Below, piece by piece: positions 36,137-44,851 of a stretch of DNA of 64,000 nucleotides. The position numbers were made by a program, and so were the translations under genes. The stretch's first letter is position 1. The number at the start of each line of letters is the position of its first letter. The notes below the pieces were generated by a model. The model did not search any database. It was not told where the DNA came from and saw only the letters and a list, made by a program, of their open reading frames with translations. The stretch is taken from positions 1,178,001 through 1,242,000 of the forward strand of contig NZ_OX365700.1 in the NCBI RefSeq assembly GCF_947241125.1. The letters run 5' to 3'. The DNA is from Nitrospira tepida (GTDB taxonomy: Bacteria > Nitrospirota > Nitrospiria > Nitrospirales > Nitrospiraceae).

Positions 36137-36592
36137 TCAGCCTCTCCCGTTGACCGGCAGGACGACGATGCCGAGCCAAAAGTCCTCGATGGATCGGACC
36201 ACCTTGACGAACTGCTCCAAATCGACCGGCTTCGTAATAAAACAGTTCGCGTGAAGGTTGTAACTCTTGTACACATCTTGTTCATCTTGAGAGGTGGTCA
36301 GCACGACGACCGGAATGCGCCTCAACGTGGGGTCGGCCTTGATATCGGCGAGCACCTCGCGCCCGTCTTTCTTGGGCAGATTCAAGTCCAAGAGAATGAG
36401 GTGAGGGCGCGGCGCCTTGGCATACTGGCCCTGACGGTGAAGAAAGGCCAGGGCTTCGGCACCGTCCTTGAGCACCGTCAGGTTGTTGATCACCTTCGCT
36501 TCTTTCAGGGCCTCCATCGTAAGGCGGACATCGCCGGGGTTATCCTCGACCAAGAGAATTTCAATTGGAGTCACCTGCTCTGGAACGACCAT
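36137..36592 (-). CDS. Rcp1-like single-domain response regulator
   Basis: 151 residues. Receiver with [14 protein letters not shown], phospho-Asp in [16 protein letters not shown] and ITKPVD, the pattern of Rcp1-type partners of phytochrome-like kinases. AAAGGAG precedes the ATG. The gene lies between two kinases and ends about 6 bases before the GTG of the hybrid kinase, so the three are co-transcribed. Confidence 0.9.
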   Translation of the reverse strand: MVVPEQVTPIEILLVEDNPGDVRLTMEALKEAKVINNLTVLKDGAEALAFLHRQGQYAKAPRPHLILLDLNLPKKDGREVLADIKADPTLRRIPVVVLTTSQDEQDVYKSYNLHANCFITKPVDLEQFVKVVRSIEDFWLGIVVLPVNGRG

Positions 36593-36636
36593 GGTATTGC
36601 TCCTTTGCTGTTACGATCCGGGATGACTCAACTCGG

Positions 36637-38430
36637 TCAGGTACGCGGCGTCCGGGGCATTGGCCGCGCCTCGGGGTTTGCGGACTTCCCGTGGTGAACG
36701 GGGATCGTGAAATAGAACGTGGCTCCCTTGCCCAACTCTGATTCCACCCAAATGCGCCCGCCGTGGCGCTCGACGATCTTCTTGCAGATGGCAAGGCCGA
36801 TGCCGGTTCCCGGGTATTCCGCCCGGTTGTGCAGCCGCTGGAAGATGACGAAGATCCGGTCCGCGAATTGTGGCTCAAGTCCGATGCCGTTGTCACGAAC
36901 GGAAACCAGCCAGGCGCTGTCGGCGGATTTGGCGGACACATGGACCCGCGGCGGCTGATTCTCTCCGAATTTGATGGCGTTGCTCAGGAGATTCTGGAAG
37001 AGCTGCACCAACTGCCGTTCATCGCCCGTCACGACCGGGAGTTCCTGATGGGTTACGACCGCGCCGCTCTCCTCGATGGCCTTTTTCAGGTTGTCCAGCG
37101 CATACATCAGCACGGCTTCCAGCGAGACGGCTTCGAAGTCACGGCCTCTGGTGCTGACCCGGGAATAGGCCAGGAGATCGTGAATGAGCCGCTGCATGCG
37201 GGTGGCGCCGTCCACCGCATAGGCGATGAACTCGTCTGCGTCGGCATCAAGCTTGCCTTTGTACCGCTTCGCCAAAAGCTGCGTGTAGCTGCTCACCATC
37301 CGGAGGGGCTCCTGCAAGTCATGCGAGGCCACATAGGCGAACTGCTGCAATTCCGCATTGGATCGGCCGAGTTCCGCCACGGACTCCTCCAACTCGCGCC
37401 GCGTCTTCAGGAGATCGTTCCGCTCGCGCCCCAGTCTCCAGGACACCCAGATGCCGAATCCGGTCAGCGGGAGGGTGATCAGCAGGCCGATCCCTCCCAC
37501 CCGCCAGATCAATCGATCGATGGGGGCATAGATCTCGTCGTGGTCCAGGCGGAACAGGACCGTCCAGTTGAATCCGCCGAAGTTGCGATACCCTCTGGTT
37601 CTCGCATAGCCGGTCACGACGGAGGTTCCCCGGCGATGGTGGAGTTCTTCCACATACCCGGGCCGGTCCCGGTCGGCGGCGGCCCTGGCTTGCGAGAGCA
37701 ACTCCACCTTGATCGGACTCTCCGTTGCGCCCGTCGGTCCGGTTTTCTCGCTGATGATCGTGCCGTCCCGAGCGAGCAGCAGCCAATCGTAGGCGCCTTC
37801 TCCATAGCGCAGCCGGCCCTCCTGCTCGAACACGGTTCGCAGATTCTCGACCGGGACTCGGGTGATCACCATCCCGCGAAACTCTCCCCGCGCCCCATAG
37901 AGCGGCGCGGAGAATCCCACAACCAAGGTCCCGGGGGAATCGGGCGAATCATGCACGTCTTCCATGTGAACCATGCCGGTCCGCCGTACCCCGTCAAACG
38001 TGTCGGGGATCGAGCCGGCGGCGCTCTGCGGGGAAAACGGGGCGGTCGCCGCAATGAGGCGGCCCCGCTCATCGGTGACCCCCAGCCAGGAGTAATACCA
38101 ATAGAGGTGTTTGTAGTGCAGGAGCCTCGCGGTCTTGTCGGCCGGCGTCCCCTCCCGGAGGATGCCGTCGTTGGCGAACAACTGGATATCGCCGAAGCGC
38201 TCAAACAGCACCCGGTCGAGCGTGTCCGCGACCGCGGCCGCGTTCTGCGCCAGCTCGCTGCCCCGTTCAGCCACCATGATGGTGCGCAAGGAGGACAGGG
38301 CATAGAGCCCCAACCCCACCGCGACCGCGAAACAGACCAACAGGGCAAGCGGAAGAAGCGTGGTCGTCCAGCGCGTTCGGTCCGTGGTCGATGCGGCCGT
38401 CACAGTCGAAGATTGTCTGTCGCTTGCCAT
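36637..38430 (-). CDS. Cache-domain membrane histidine kinase
   Basis: 597 residues. Transmembrane helix 1 (LLPLALLVCFAVAVGLGLYA) is followed by a ~260-residue periplasmic dCache-like sensor, transmembrane helix 2 (VGGIGLLITLPLTGFGIWV), a HisKA domain with phospho-acceptor His in YVASHDLQEPLRMVSSY, and an HATPase (NLLSNAIKFG, DNGIGL, GTGIGLAICKKIVERHGG). The HisKA sequence is of the phytochrome-like type that signals to Rcp1-type receivers, which is what the next gene encodes. The start at 38430 is chosen from the N-terminal topology; no strong Shine-Dalgarno is visible, and the open frame continues to 38778. Confidence 0.87.
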   Translation of the reverse strand: MASDRQSSTVTAASTTDRTRWTTTLLPLALLVCFAVAVGLGLYALSSLRTIMVAERGSELAQNAAAVADTLDRVLFERFGDIQLFANDGILREGTPADKTARLLHYKHLYWYYSWLGVTDERGRLIAATAPFSPQSAAGSIPDTFDGVRRTGMVHMEDVHDSPDSPGTLVVGFSAPLYGARGEFRGMVITRVPVENLRTVFEQEGRLRYGEGAYDWLLLARDGTIISEKTGPTGATESPIKVELLSQARAAADRDRPGYVEELHHRRGTSVVTGYARTRGYRNFGGFNWTVLFRLDHDEIYAPIDRLIWRVGGIGLLITLPLTGFGIWVSWRLGRERNDLLKTRRELEESVAELGRSNAELQQFAYVASHDLQEPLRMVSSYTQLLAKRYKGKLDADADEFIAYAVDGATRMQRLIHDLLAYSRVSTRGRDFEAVSLEAVLMYALDNLKKAIEESGAVVTHQELPVVTGDERQLVQLFQNLLSNAIKFGENQPPRVHVSAKSADSAWLVSVRDNGIGLEPQFADRIFVIFQRLHNRAEYPGTGIGLAICKKIVERHGGRIWVESELGKGATFYFTIPVHHGKSANPEARPMPRTPRT

Positions 38431-38647
38431 AAGAGTCCGGCCCGCATCATCTATCGGAAACTGGAACCGCAAATCATAGCCGGTTCGCGGGGCAAGGTCC
38501 ATGCGGCAAAGTTCATATGGCAAGGTCCATTGCGCGCCGATGTATCGAAGCCGACTCTCGCAGTAGAATGGAATCCGAGCGTGGAGACAGGTGAGGGGGA
38601 GACGGTTGCTCCACGTCAGGACGGCGCCGCGATCACCGGAGGACCAA

Positions 38648-39478
38648 GTGAATACCGATGAGATTCGGGAAACAGTGAAAAAGGAATATGGACAAGCCGC
38701 GCTGCGGGTCAAAGAGGGGGGAAGCTCCTGCTGCGGTCCTCGACTCGATCCAGCCAAGCTCGATCCCATCACGTCCAACCTCTACGGCGCGCATGAAACC
38801 GATGGATTGCCCACGGAAGCCTTGGCGGCCTCGCTCGGCTGCGGGAATCCAACCGCGCTGGCCGAACTGCATCCGGGAGAAACGGTGCTCGATCTGGGAT
38901 CGGGAGGCGGCATCGACGTGTTGCTGTCGGCCAAACGGGTCGGACCGAGCGGCAAGGTCTATGGCATCGACATGACCGACGAAATGCTGGCCCTGGCGCG
39001 GGAGAACCAGGCCAAGGCCGGGGTCGCCAATGTGGAGTTTCTCAAGGGCGAGATCGAAGCGATCCCGCTGCCGGACCAGTCGGTGGATGTGATCATCTCG
39101 AACTGCGTCATCAACCTGTCCGGCGAGAAGGAACGGGTGCTGGCGGAGGCCTTCCGAGTGCTTCGACCGGGAGGCCGGTTGGCCGTGTCCGACATCGTCG
39201 TGCGGGGGGCCGTGCCGGCGGAGATCAAGAAGAGCATGGAACTCTGGGCCGGCTGCGTCGCCGGCGCCTTGGAAGAGAGCGAGTACCGGCGCCTGCTTGC
39301 AAAGGCCGGTTTTCAGGATATCACGATCGAGCCCACGCGGATCTACCGCGCGGAGGACGCCAGGGAGTTCCTGGCCGGGATGGAGGCGGATGTCGCGCGC
39401 ATCGCCGCCGCCGTGGACGGTACATTCATGAGCGCCTTCGTGCGGGCGGAGAAGCCGGCGGATTCTGCAAGAGCATGA
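38648..39478 (+). CDS. arsM: ArsM, arsenite S-adenosylmethionine methyltransferase
   Basis: 276 residues starting at GTG with GGAGGA 5-6 bases upstream. The SAM site is [16 protein letters not shown]. As(III)-binding Cys residues appear in the family positions: SSCCGP near the N-terminus, [14 protein letters not shown] and WAGCVAGAL. It methylates arsenite, giving volatile or less toxic arsenic species. No arsR or other ars gene is adjacent, so regulation is unclear. Confidence 0.93.
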   Translation: MNTDEIRETVKKEYGQAALRVKEGGSSCCGPRLDPAKLDPITSNLYGAHETDGLPTEALAASLGCGNPTALAELHPGETVLDLGSGGGIDVLLSAKRVGPSGKVYGIDMTDEMLALARENQAKAGVANVEFLKGEIEAIPLPDQSVDVIISNCVINLSGEKERVLAEAFRVLRPGGRLAVSDIVVRGAVPAEIKKSMELWAGCVAGALEESEYRRLLAKAGFQDITIEPTRIYRAEDAREFLAGMEADVARIAAAVDGTFMSAFVRAEKPADSARA

Positions 39479-39621
39479 CAAAGGATGTCTGTGAGCTTCA
39501 CAAGAAAAGACTCCCGCCCGCTTTGTTTTCCTCGCTGCTATCCCTCACACGCAATAGACCTGCCCGTATCAAAAATGTAAACTGGGTCGGTTCCTCATTC
39601 GACACCGCGAGGCGTTACCTG

Positions 39622-40023
39622 ATGGCCGTTGTTGTTGGCGTTCTCCTTGCTATTGCGATCGCAGCACTTGCCAAGTTCACACGCTTCGATGAAGACCGCA
39701 GCTTCTATGCCACTGTTCTCGTCGTCATCGCGTCATATTATGTGCTGTTCGCAGTTTTAGACGGTTCAAGTCACGTGTTGGTCTGGGAACTGGTAATAGC
39801 CATCGCGTTTTCAATGGTAGCGATAATCGGGGCTCTCTTTCTTCCCACGCTAGTGGGGACTGGGATCATTGCACACGGTCTCTTTGATCTTGTGCATGAT
39901 GTTATCATTGAGAACTCTGGCGTCCCGACCTGGTGGCCCAGCTTTTGCGGGAGCTTGGATGTATTGTTGGGGCTGTGGGTGATTACCTCTCTCCGTTCAC
40001 GACTCACGTGTTCAATGCGCTAG
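39622..40023 (+). CDS. small polytopic membrane protein
   Basis: 133 residues, about four helices (VVVGVLLAIAIAALAKF, FYATVLVVIASYYVLFAVL, LVIAIAFSMVAIIGALFLP, LDVLLGLWVITSL) with the loop HGLFDLVHDVIIENSGVPTWWP. His, Asp and Trp residues in this loop look functional, but no family is recognised. The open frame continues upstream to 39475, where the sequence is not membrane-like. It overlaps the next gene by 16 bp. Confidence 0.6.
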   Translation: MAVVVGVLLAIAIAALAKFTRFDEDRSFYATVLVVIASYYVLFAVLDGSSHVLVWELVIAIAFSMVAIIGALFLPTLVGTGIIAHGLFDLVHDVIIENSGVPTWWPSFCGSLDVLLGLWVITSLRSRLTCSMR

Positions 40024-40469
40024 AATTGAAAGTGCCCCCACTTGCGCTCGTATTCCTGTTCAGCGTTCTGATGTGGCTCGCCTCTGCCTATTCTGCGTTC
40101 ACCATCGCACTGCCATGGCGCTCGGTGTTCGCCCTTATTTTGTGCGCCCTGGGGTTCGCGATCGTTTCGGTGGGCGTCTCGGCGTTCCGCCGGGCGAAAA
40201 CCACTGTCAATCCGCTCACACCGGAGGCGACCACGACCATGGTGACCTCGGGCATCTACCGCTTCACCCGTAACCCGATGTACCTCGGCTTCCTCTTGGT
40301 TCTTGCGGGGTGGGCGATGTATCTCTCCAATTTACTGGCATTCGCACTCCTTCCCCTGTTCGTGTGGTATATGAATCGATTTCAAATCGTACCTGAGGAA
40401 CGAGCCTTGTGCGCCAAATTCTCGCATGCATTCACGTCGTACAAGTGTTCTGTTCGCCGATGGTTATGA
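40008..40469 (+). CDS. isoprenylcysteine carboxyl methyltransferase (ICMT/PEMT) family protein
   Basis: 153 residues. The family motif TSGIYRFTRNPMYLGFLLVLAGWAMY and a C-terminal EERALCAKFSHAFTSYK mark SAM-dependent methyltransferases of the ICMT/phospholipid-methyltransferase fold. About four membrane helices. The GTG at 40008 is proposed because the following LELKVPPLALVFLF is the usual N-terminus; an upstream ATG at 39933 lies in the previous gene. The substrate is unknown. Confidence 0.8.
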   Translation: MFNALELKVPPLALVFLFSVLMWLASAYSAFTIALPWRSVFALILCALGFAIVSVGVSAFRRAKTTVNPLTPEATTTMVTSGIYRFTRNPMYLGFLLVLAGWAMYLSNLLAFALLPLFVWYMNRFQIVPEERALCAKFSHAFTSYKCSVRRWL

Positions 40470-40543
40470 TCGCGGTCCGGGAGAGCCGACATATTCTTTC
40501 TCCACTGCCAGACTCGGGAATGAAGAAGGGAATGAAATCATAG

Positions 40544-40681
40544 GACCGGCCCAGAACAAAGGCTAGAGTGAAAGGCGAACGCAAGGGCACCTGGGCGGTG
40601 AAAGTCAGCGGCAATTGGCGTCTGACCTTCCGATTCACCGATGGCGATGGCGACATTGTAGATTATGAGGATTACCATTGA
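40544..40681 (+). pseudogene. truncated HigB-type toxin remnant
   Basis: The frame ending just before higA encodes KGERKGTWAVKVSGNWRLTF and ends in DYEDYH, the C-terminal half of a HigB mRNA interferase. An in-frame stop at 40541-40543 and absence of the first ~55 residues show that the toxin is decayed. The earliest possible start is a GTG at 40568, giving a peptide unlikely to be active. Confidence 0.8.
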
Positions 40682-40693
40682 GGAGGTGAGTCT

Positions 40694-40990
40694 ATGGGCA
40701 TGCACAACCCGGCCCATCCGGGAGAGATTCTCAAGGAGTTGGTGATCGACCCATTGGGCTTGTCCGTCACCGATGCGGCCCACCATCTCGGAGTGAGCCG
40801 CAAGACCCTGTCCAAGGTACTGAACGGGCGCGGTACGGTGACGCCGGAGATGGCGTTACGGCTTGAAATGACGTTCGGGAAACCCGATGCGGCGCATTGG
40901 CTCAGGCTACAGAATGCCTATGACCTTTGGCAGATGCGACAGCATTCCCGCAGGATTCAAGTCTCGCCTATTACGGCTCATGCCGTTTAG
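40694..40990 (+). CDS. higA: HigA-family antitoxin
   Basis: 98 residues. HTH_3 domain [48 protein letters not shown] as in HigA proteins. A perfect ribosome-binding site, AGGAGGTGA, starts at 40681 and overlaps the end of the higB remnant. It may persist as a solitary regulator. Its 3' end is the left part of a ~280-bp direct repeat whose second copy lies at 41918. Confidence 0.9.
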   Translation: MGMHNPAHPGEILKELVIDPLGLSVTDAAHHLGVSRKTLSKVLNGRGTVTPEMALRLEMTFGKPDAAHWLRLQNAYDLWQMRQHSRRIQVSPITAHAV

Positions 40991-41224
40991 TCGGCCGTGA
41001 CATCATCCTCGGCCACTGTGAATGATTCAGCGTCGCCTTGCCGGTCACGTTCGAGCTCTGTTGCTCTCTCGCAGATTCTGTCGAACATCACGCTCGGGGA
41101 TGGAGTTCCCCAAATCAAACCGCCGATAGCGGGGCTGCTGACTCCTCCGCTACAGATGGCTGTAGCCATGGAGTGGTCACGAATGTCGTGATCCCCGCCA
41201 CCAGGCGGTTTTGTTGTTTCGGCT
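40948..41224 (+). repeat. imperfect direct repeat, copy 1 (higA tail + degenerate riboswitch)
   Basis: From CCGCAGGATTCA in the end of higA to the T-run after GGCGG. Copy 2 is at 41918-42180 and pairs with it along its length with scattered changes and small indels. The two copies flank a toxin-antitoxin pair. Confidence 0.8.
41093..41216 (+). promoter_or_regulatory. degenerate fluoride (crcB) riboswitch copy without a gene
   Basis: The P1 hairpin GGGG...CCCC with loop GGAGT (41102-41106) and its pseudoknot partner ACTCC (41141-41145) are kept, as is AAACCGCC and the terminator CCGCC/GGCGG (41195-41208) with TTTTG. The conserved core TGATGACTCCTAC reads TGCTGACTCCTCC here: two A-to-C changes at nearly invariant positions. 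No plus-strand gene follows, only the minus-strand toxin gene. It is probably non-functional, or a constitutive terminator. Confidence 0.72.
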
Positions 41225-41356
41225 GAAGAGGGAAAAGATGCTCTGTGGCTTCGTTTGCTTATCTTGCAACCATCCATCTATGCGGCATGCCCTACTGTGG
41301 GCCTTGGAGTGTCGCGGCCCTTATCGGTGTTCACGGAGCCGGTAGGATCGGTGCTC

Positions 41357-41614
41357 TTACCGATACACATCCTTCCGGAGGCCGATCCGAAGGATAAGAA
41401 CAACGGACGGCGATTTCTGAATTTCATAGACGATCCGGAAGCGCCCCACGCGCCAGCGGTACAGCCCTTTGAACTCACCCGTCAACGCCTTGCCCTGGTA
41501 CGGACTTGGAGCCAACTCTTTATGTATGGCCTCCAGCAGCCGTTCCTGGTCAAGCTGTGGAAGATCCTGAAGGTCCTTGAGGACTGTTTTCTTGAAGCGT
41601 AGTTCAAATGCCAA
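41357..41614 (-). CDS. RelE/ParE-family toxin
   Basis: 85 residues with the RelE fold pattern: FELRFKKTVLKDLQDLP, a helix, KALTGEFKGLYRWRVGRFRIVYEI, VVLILRIGLRKDVYR. It is expected to be an mRNA interferase or gyrase inhibitor. The gene overlaps its antitoxin by 11 bp and ends 130 bp from the dead riboswitch copy, on the opposite strand. Confidence 0.88.
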   Translation of the reverse strand: MAFELRFKKTVLKDLQDLPQLDQERLLEAIHKELAPSPYQGKALTGEFKGLYRWRVGRFRIVYEIQKSPSVVLILRIGLRKDVYR

Positions 41615-41819
41615 GCGCCTTCCTCACTTGCGCCAGGGTGAGAATGTCATCGTCCCTATCGGCGCGGCGAGCCAAGGCGATCTGATAATCCTCGTACTCC
41701 TGAAGGTAGAGCTCAAGCGCCTTCTTAATGAAGTAGCTCTTAGGGCGTTCGCTCTCCTTCGCGAGCCTCCGCAGTTTCCGATCCGTTTGTTCATCGAGCC
41801 TCAACGTTAAGACTGCCAT
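41604..41819 (-). CDS. ribbon-helix-helix antitoxin of the RelE-type toxin
   Basis: 71 residues. AVLTLRLDEQTDRKLRRLAK followed by RPKSYFIKKALELYL is an RHH DNA-binding domain; the C-terminal acidic helix would wrap the toxin. The ATG at 41819, preceded by GAGGAGG, is preferred over one 15 bases upstream. It likely represses its own operon through the palindrome at 41837-41868. Confidence 0.88.
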   Translation of the reverse strand: MAVLTLRLDEQTDRKLRRLAKESERPKSYFIKKALELYLQEYEDYQIALARRADRDDDILTLAQVRKALGI

Positions 41820-41836
41820 AGGTGACCTCCTCATAG

Positions 41837-41868
41837 ATGCTTGTGTAGTCTATGTATTACACAAGCAT
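41837..41868. promoter_or_regulatory. palindromic operator of the RelE/RHH pair
   Basis: ATGCTTGTGTA (41837-41847), 10-base spacer, TACACAAGCAT (41858-41868): perfect 11-bp arms 18 bases upstream of the antitoxin start on the minus strand. This matches the expected site for RHH autorepression. Confidence 0.75.
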
Positions 41869-41918
41869 CACGTCAAGGTGCCGGACTTACTGCTGTACGA
41901 GCCGAGGCTTCTTCCAGC

Positions 41919-41998
41919 CGCAGGATTCATGTCTCGCGCATTACGGCCCATGCCATGGACAGTGCCGCGATGAGATTTCTCGTCTACGGTGAGTAGTG
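41919..41998 (+). pseudogene. 3' fragment of a second higA gene
   Basis: In-frame codons from 41919 read RRIHVSRITAHAM, matching the last residues of the intact HigA ([13 protein letters not shown]). Nothing upstream resembles the rest of the gene. It marks the left edge of direct-repeat copy 2 and shows that the duplicated unit began inside higA. Confidence 0.7.
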
Positions 41999-42051
41999 CG
42001 CGTCGTCTTGCCCCTCGCATTCGATCTCTGGTACGCTCTCGACATCACGCA

Positions 42052-42180
42052 GTTGGGGATGGAGTCCCCCAGATCAAACCGCCGATGGCCGGGCTGATGA
42101 CTCCTACGGTACAGATGGCTGTAGCCATGGAGTGGTCACGAATGTCGTGATCCCCGCCACCAGGCGGTTTTGTGGTTTCT
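42052..42180 (+). promoter_or_regulatory. fluoride (crcB) riboswitch with intrinsic terminator
   Basis: Aptamer 42052-42108: GGGG (42055-42058) pairs with CCCC (42066-42070). Loop GGAGT (42061-42065) can pseudoknot with ACTCC (42100-42104), and the conserved core GCTGATGACTCCTAC is intact. Expression platform: AAACCGCC (42076-42083) can pair with GGCGGTTT (42163-42170), competing with the terminator hairpin CCGCC-ACCA-GGCGG (42154-42167) and its T-rich tail. Fluoride riboswitches typically control fluoride exporters and Na+/H+-type antiporters; a CPA2 antiporter starts 25 bases downstream. Fluoride would be expected to relieve termination. Confidence 0.88.
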
Positions 42181-42204
42181 TCGGCCGGAACGGAGGACTC
42201 CTGC

Positions 42205-43410
42205 ATGGACCCCATCTTTGCGACCGCTGCGCTCTGGCTGGCCCTCGCCGTTGTTTCTGCTCTGATCGCCGCCCACCTTCGCCTCTCCATCGCGCTGATC
42301 GAGATCTGTCTGGGCGTGGCGGTCGCCGCCCTCGCCGGCTGGCTTCCTATCGAGCATGTCCTGGCCGCCGACTCGGACTGGATCAGGTTTCTTGCTTCCT
42401 CCGGGGCGGTCGTGCTCACGTTTCTGGCCGGCGCGGAACTCGATCCTCAGGTCATGCGGACCAAGCTCCAGGAAGTGGGCATGGTCGGACTGATCGGTTT
42501 TCTGGCGCCGTTTCTGGGCTGCGCCGCGGTGGCCTTCTCTGTCCTCGGGTGGGATGCCAAGGCGAGTTGGCTCTGCGGCGTGGCTCTCTCCACGACCTCC
42601 ATGGCGGTGGTCTATGCCGTGCTGTTGGAAACGGGGTTCAACCGGACGGAATTCGGGAAGGGCCTGCTCGGGTCCTGCTTCGTCAACGATCTCGGAACGG
42701 TCGTTGCGCTCGGCGTCCTCTTTGCGCCCTTTACCTACAAGACCCTGATCTTTCTCGCGGGCAGCGCGGTCGCGATCTCCTCCTTGCCCAGACTGACGAC
42801 CTGGTTGACCCGTCACTATGCCAACCGGACGGCGGCGATCCGGACGAAATGGGTGATGGTCGTGCTCTTTGGCCTCGGCGCCTTGGCCCTCTGGTCCGGA
42901 AGCGAAGCCGTGCTGCCGGCCTATCTGGCCGGGATGGTTCTCGCCGGGAGCGCCGCGCGCGATACCCATTGGATTCGCCGGCTCCGGACCTTGACGGTCG
43001 GTTTCCTCACGCCGTTTTATTTCATCCGGGCGGGAACGTTGGTGTCGCTGCCTGCGCTGCTGGCTGCGCCTTTGATCTTGATGGTGCTCTTGGTCGCGAA
43101 GGTCGTCTCCAAGATCTTCGGCCTCTATCCGGTCATCAGCCTGTTTCGGCGGGAACGCAATGAACGCTGGTACTACACGTTGTTGATGTCCACCGGCCTG
43201 ACCTTCGGGACGATCTCGGCCATCTATGGCTTGGCGCACGAGATCGTGACGCAGGAGCAATATTCCTATCTCGTGGCGGCGGTGATCGCGAGCGCGGTCG
43301 TTCCCACCGTGATCGCCGGGGCGGCCTTTGTGCCGACGCATCTGCTGCCGGAGGGATCACACCTGGGCAAACCTGCGAGACGGATCAACGGGCCAAGCGA
43401 GGAGGGATAG
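42205..43410 (+). CDS. CPA2-family cation:proton antiporter under fluoride-riboswitch control
   Basis: 401 residues and about 12 helices. Kef/NapA-type features: FLASSGAVVLTFLAGAELDP, STTSMAVVYAVLLETGFNRT and SCFVNDLGTVVAL with the ND pair in a transporting helix. There is no C-terminal RCK domain, only a short hydrophilic tail. CGGAGGAC at 42191 supports ATG 42205. The riboswitch directly upstream suggests a role in tolerance to fluoride or to the acid load that accompanies HF entry. Confidence 0.9.
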   Translation: MDPIFATAALWLALAVVSALIAAHLRLSIALIEICLGVAVAALAGWLPIEHVLAADSDWIRFLASSGAVVLTFLAGAELDPQVMRTKLQEVGMVGLIGFLAPFLGCAAVAFSVLGWDAKASWLCGVALSTTSMAVVYAVLLETGFNRTEFGKGLLGSCFVNDLGTVVALGVLFAPFTYKTLIFLAGSAVAISSLPRLTTWLTRHYANRTAAIRTKWVMVVLFGLGALALWSGSEAVLPAYLAGMVLAGSAARDTHWIRRLRTLTVGFLTPFYFIRAGTLVSLPALLAAPLILMVLLVAKVVSKIFGLYPVISLFRRERNERWYYTLLMSTGLTFGTISAIYGLAHEIVTQEQYSYLVAAVIASAVVPTVIAGAAFVPTHLLPEGSHLGKPARRINGPSEEG

Positions 43411-43418
43411 GAGGCTGC

Positions 43419-43547
43419 CGTCAATGGTCAATCGTCAATCGACAGACGTCAATCGACAGACTTCAACCGTCATGCGTCAAACGGATTGGGAGAGAACGTT
43501 ATGCCGAGCCTCGGCGTTCTTGCGGATGACGAATGACGAATGACGGG
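43419..43547. repeat. dispersed GTCAA/TGACG intergenic repeat, copy A
   Basis: Left arm of repeated TCAATCGTCAA, CGACAGACGTCAA words; right arm GATGACGAATGACGAATGACGGG; the core holds a separate hairpin (AGAACG...GAGCCTCGGC...CGTTCT). Further copies are at 44908, 52149 and 59652. It lies between the antiporter and the convergent MFS gene. Confidence 0.7.
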
Positions 43548-43558
43548 CTGGTTCGGAG

Positions 43559-44794
43559 TCACGGCGCCGCGGTAGGTGTGATCCGGCCCCGCATGAGTAC
43601 CAACCATAGGAGGCCCATTGCTCCGACCGCCGCCGCCGCTCCAAACGCCACGGTGGCTCGTTGCGCTTCCAACAGGTAGCCGACCGAGAGGCTCGACAAC
43701 ATATCGCCGACCGCATTGGCGCAGGCCAGCAGGCCGAACCCCAAGCTCCGCATCGCGCGGGGCAGCAGCTCGGCGGCCACCGCCTTCTCCAACGTTTCCT
43801 CCACCGCGATGTAGCAGCCGGATAGCAGTATCACGGCCAGAATCCCACCGGTCGATCCGCCGGCAAGGGCCAGCAGCAGGTTGGTGACGACGCCGAGTCC
43901 GTAACCCCAAAGTAGAATCTGGAGCTTGGACCCTCGGTCTCCCAGGTGGCCGACCGGATAGGCCACCGCGGCGCTCACGAGGTTGTGCAGCGCATAGAGG
44001 AGCACGGCCGTGGAAAGGGTCATGCCCGAATGCATCGCCGCTCCCGGCGCCACCGGGCCGTCAAAGTGTTGGGCCGCGACCCAAATGAGGAATGTCCGGG
44101 AGAAGTCTCCCAGGCCGAACAGCGACACGCCCGCGAGCAAGATCCAGAACGAACGGGGAAAGGCCGACAGGCCCGGTCGATGGCTTGGCTGGCGCGTGGT
44201 TGCCGAAGATCCCCGATGTCGTTCCTTCGTGAGGAAGAAGAGGGATGCCGCAGCCAACAGCCCGGGAACCACGGTCCAGAGAATGACCGTGCGGAATTCA
44301 CTCCCGCCCCAAATCAGCAGCGCGGCGGTCAAGGGGCCGAGCACCGCCCCGAGCATGTCACCGGCCCGTTCCAATCCATAGGCCCGTCCATAGTGAGTGG
44401 GCTCGACGGCGTCTGCGAGCAGATCATCCCGCAGCGGTCCGCGAAAGCCACGGCCGATCCAGGCCAAACTGCGAAGGCCGACCAGCGCGCTGACGCCCGC
44501 GGCGAGTCCCATGGCTGCGGTCGCCAAGGCGGTGATGAGATAGCCGAGCGAGGCCAGGGGGCGCTTGTAATCCGTGTGGTGCCCGACGACCCCGCCGGCC
44601 AGTTTGGAAAGGCTGACCAGAAAATCGGCGAGGCCCTCCATCAGGCCGAGCGCGGCCGGCCCCAGCCCTAATGTGGCCAGGTAGAGCGGGAGGACCGCCG
44701 TGCACATTTCATGGCTGACATCGGAGAAGAACGTCGCGAGGACGATCCCGAGCACCGACCGGTTGATCCACGAGGCAGCGAGCATGGCGGTCAC
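43559..44794 (-). CDS. major facilitator superfamily transporter
   Basis: 411 residues and 12 predicted helices. MFS loop-2/3 features: GLMEGLADFLVSLSKLAGGV and DYKRPLASLGYLI, then RGFRGPLRDDLLADAV and YGLERAGDMLGAVLGPL. This resembles the group of MFS proteins annotated as possible drug or metal exporters; the substrate is not predictable. An ATG 9 bases inside is an alternative start. Convergent with the antiporter gene. Confidence 0.87.
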   Translation of the reverse strand: MTAMLAASWINRSVLGIVLATFFSDVSHEMCTAVLPLYLATLGLGPAALGLMEGLADFLVSLSKLAGGVVGHHTDYKRPLASLGYLITALATAAMGLAAGVSALVGLRSLAWIGRGFRGPLRDDLLADAVEPTHYGRAYGLERAGDMLGAVLGPLTAALLIWGGSEFRTVILWTVVPGLLAAASLFFLTKERHRGSSATTRQPSHRPGLSAFPRSFWILLAGVSLFGLGDFSRTFLIWVAAQHFDGPVAPGAAMHSGMTLSTAVLLYALHNLVSAAVAYPVGHLGDRGSKLQILLWGYGLGVVTNLLLALAGGSTGGILAVILLSGCYIAVEETLEKAVAAELLPRAMRSLGFGLLACANAVGDMLSSLSVGYLLEAQRATVAFGAAAAVGAMGLLWLVLMRGRITPTAAP

Positions 44795-44851
44795 AGCGGA
44801 GCGGGTGAACGGAACGGCGCGCCGTGACAGCCGGCGCCGGGAGCGGAGACT

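Noticed and set aside
41255-41602. 115-codon plus-strand open frame after the dead riboswitch
   Set aside because: It is antisense to the RelE-type toxin and antitoxin, which have strong family signatures; it has no ribosome-binding site.
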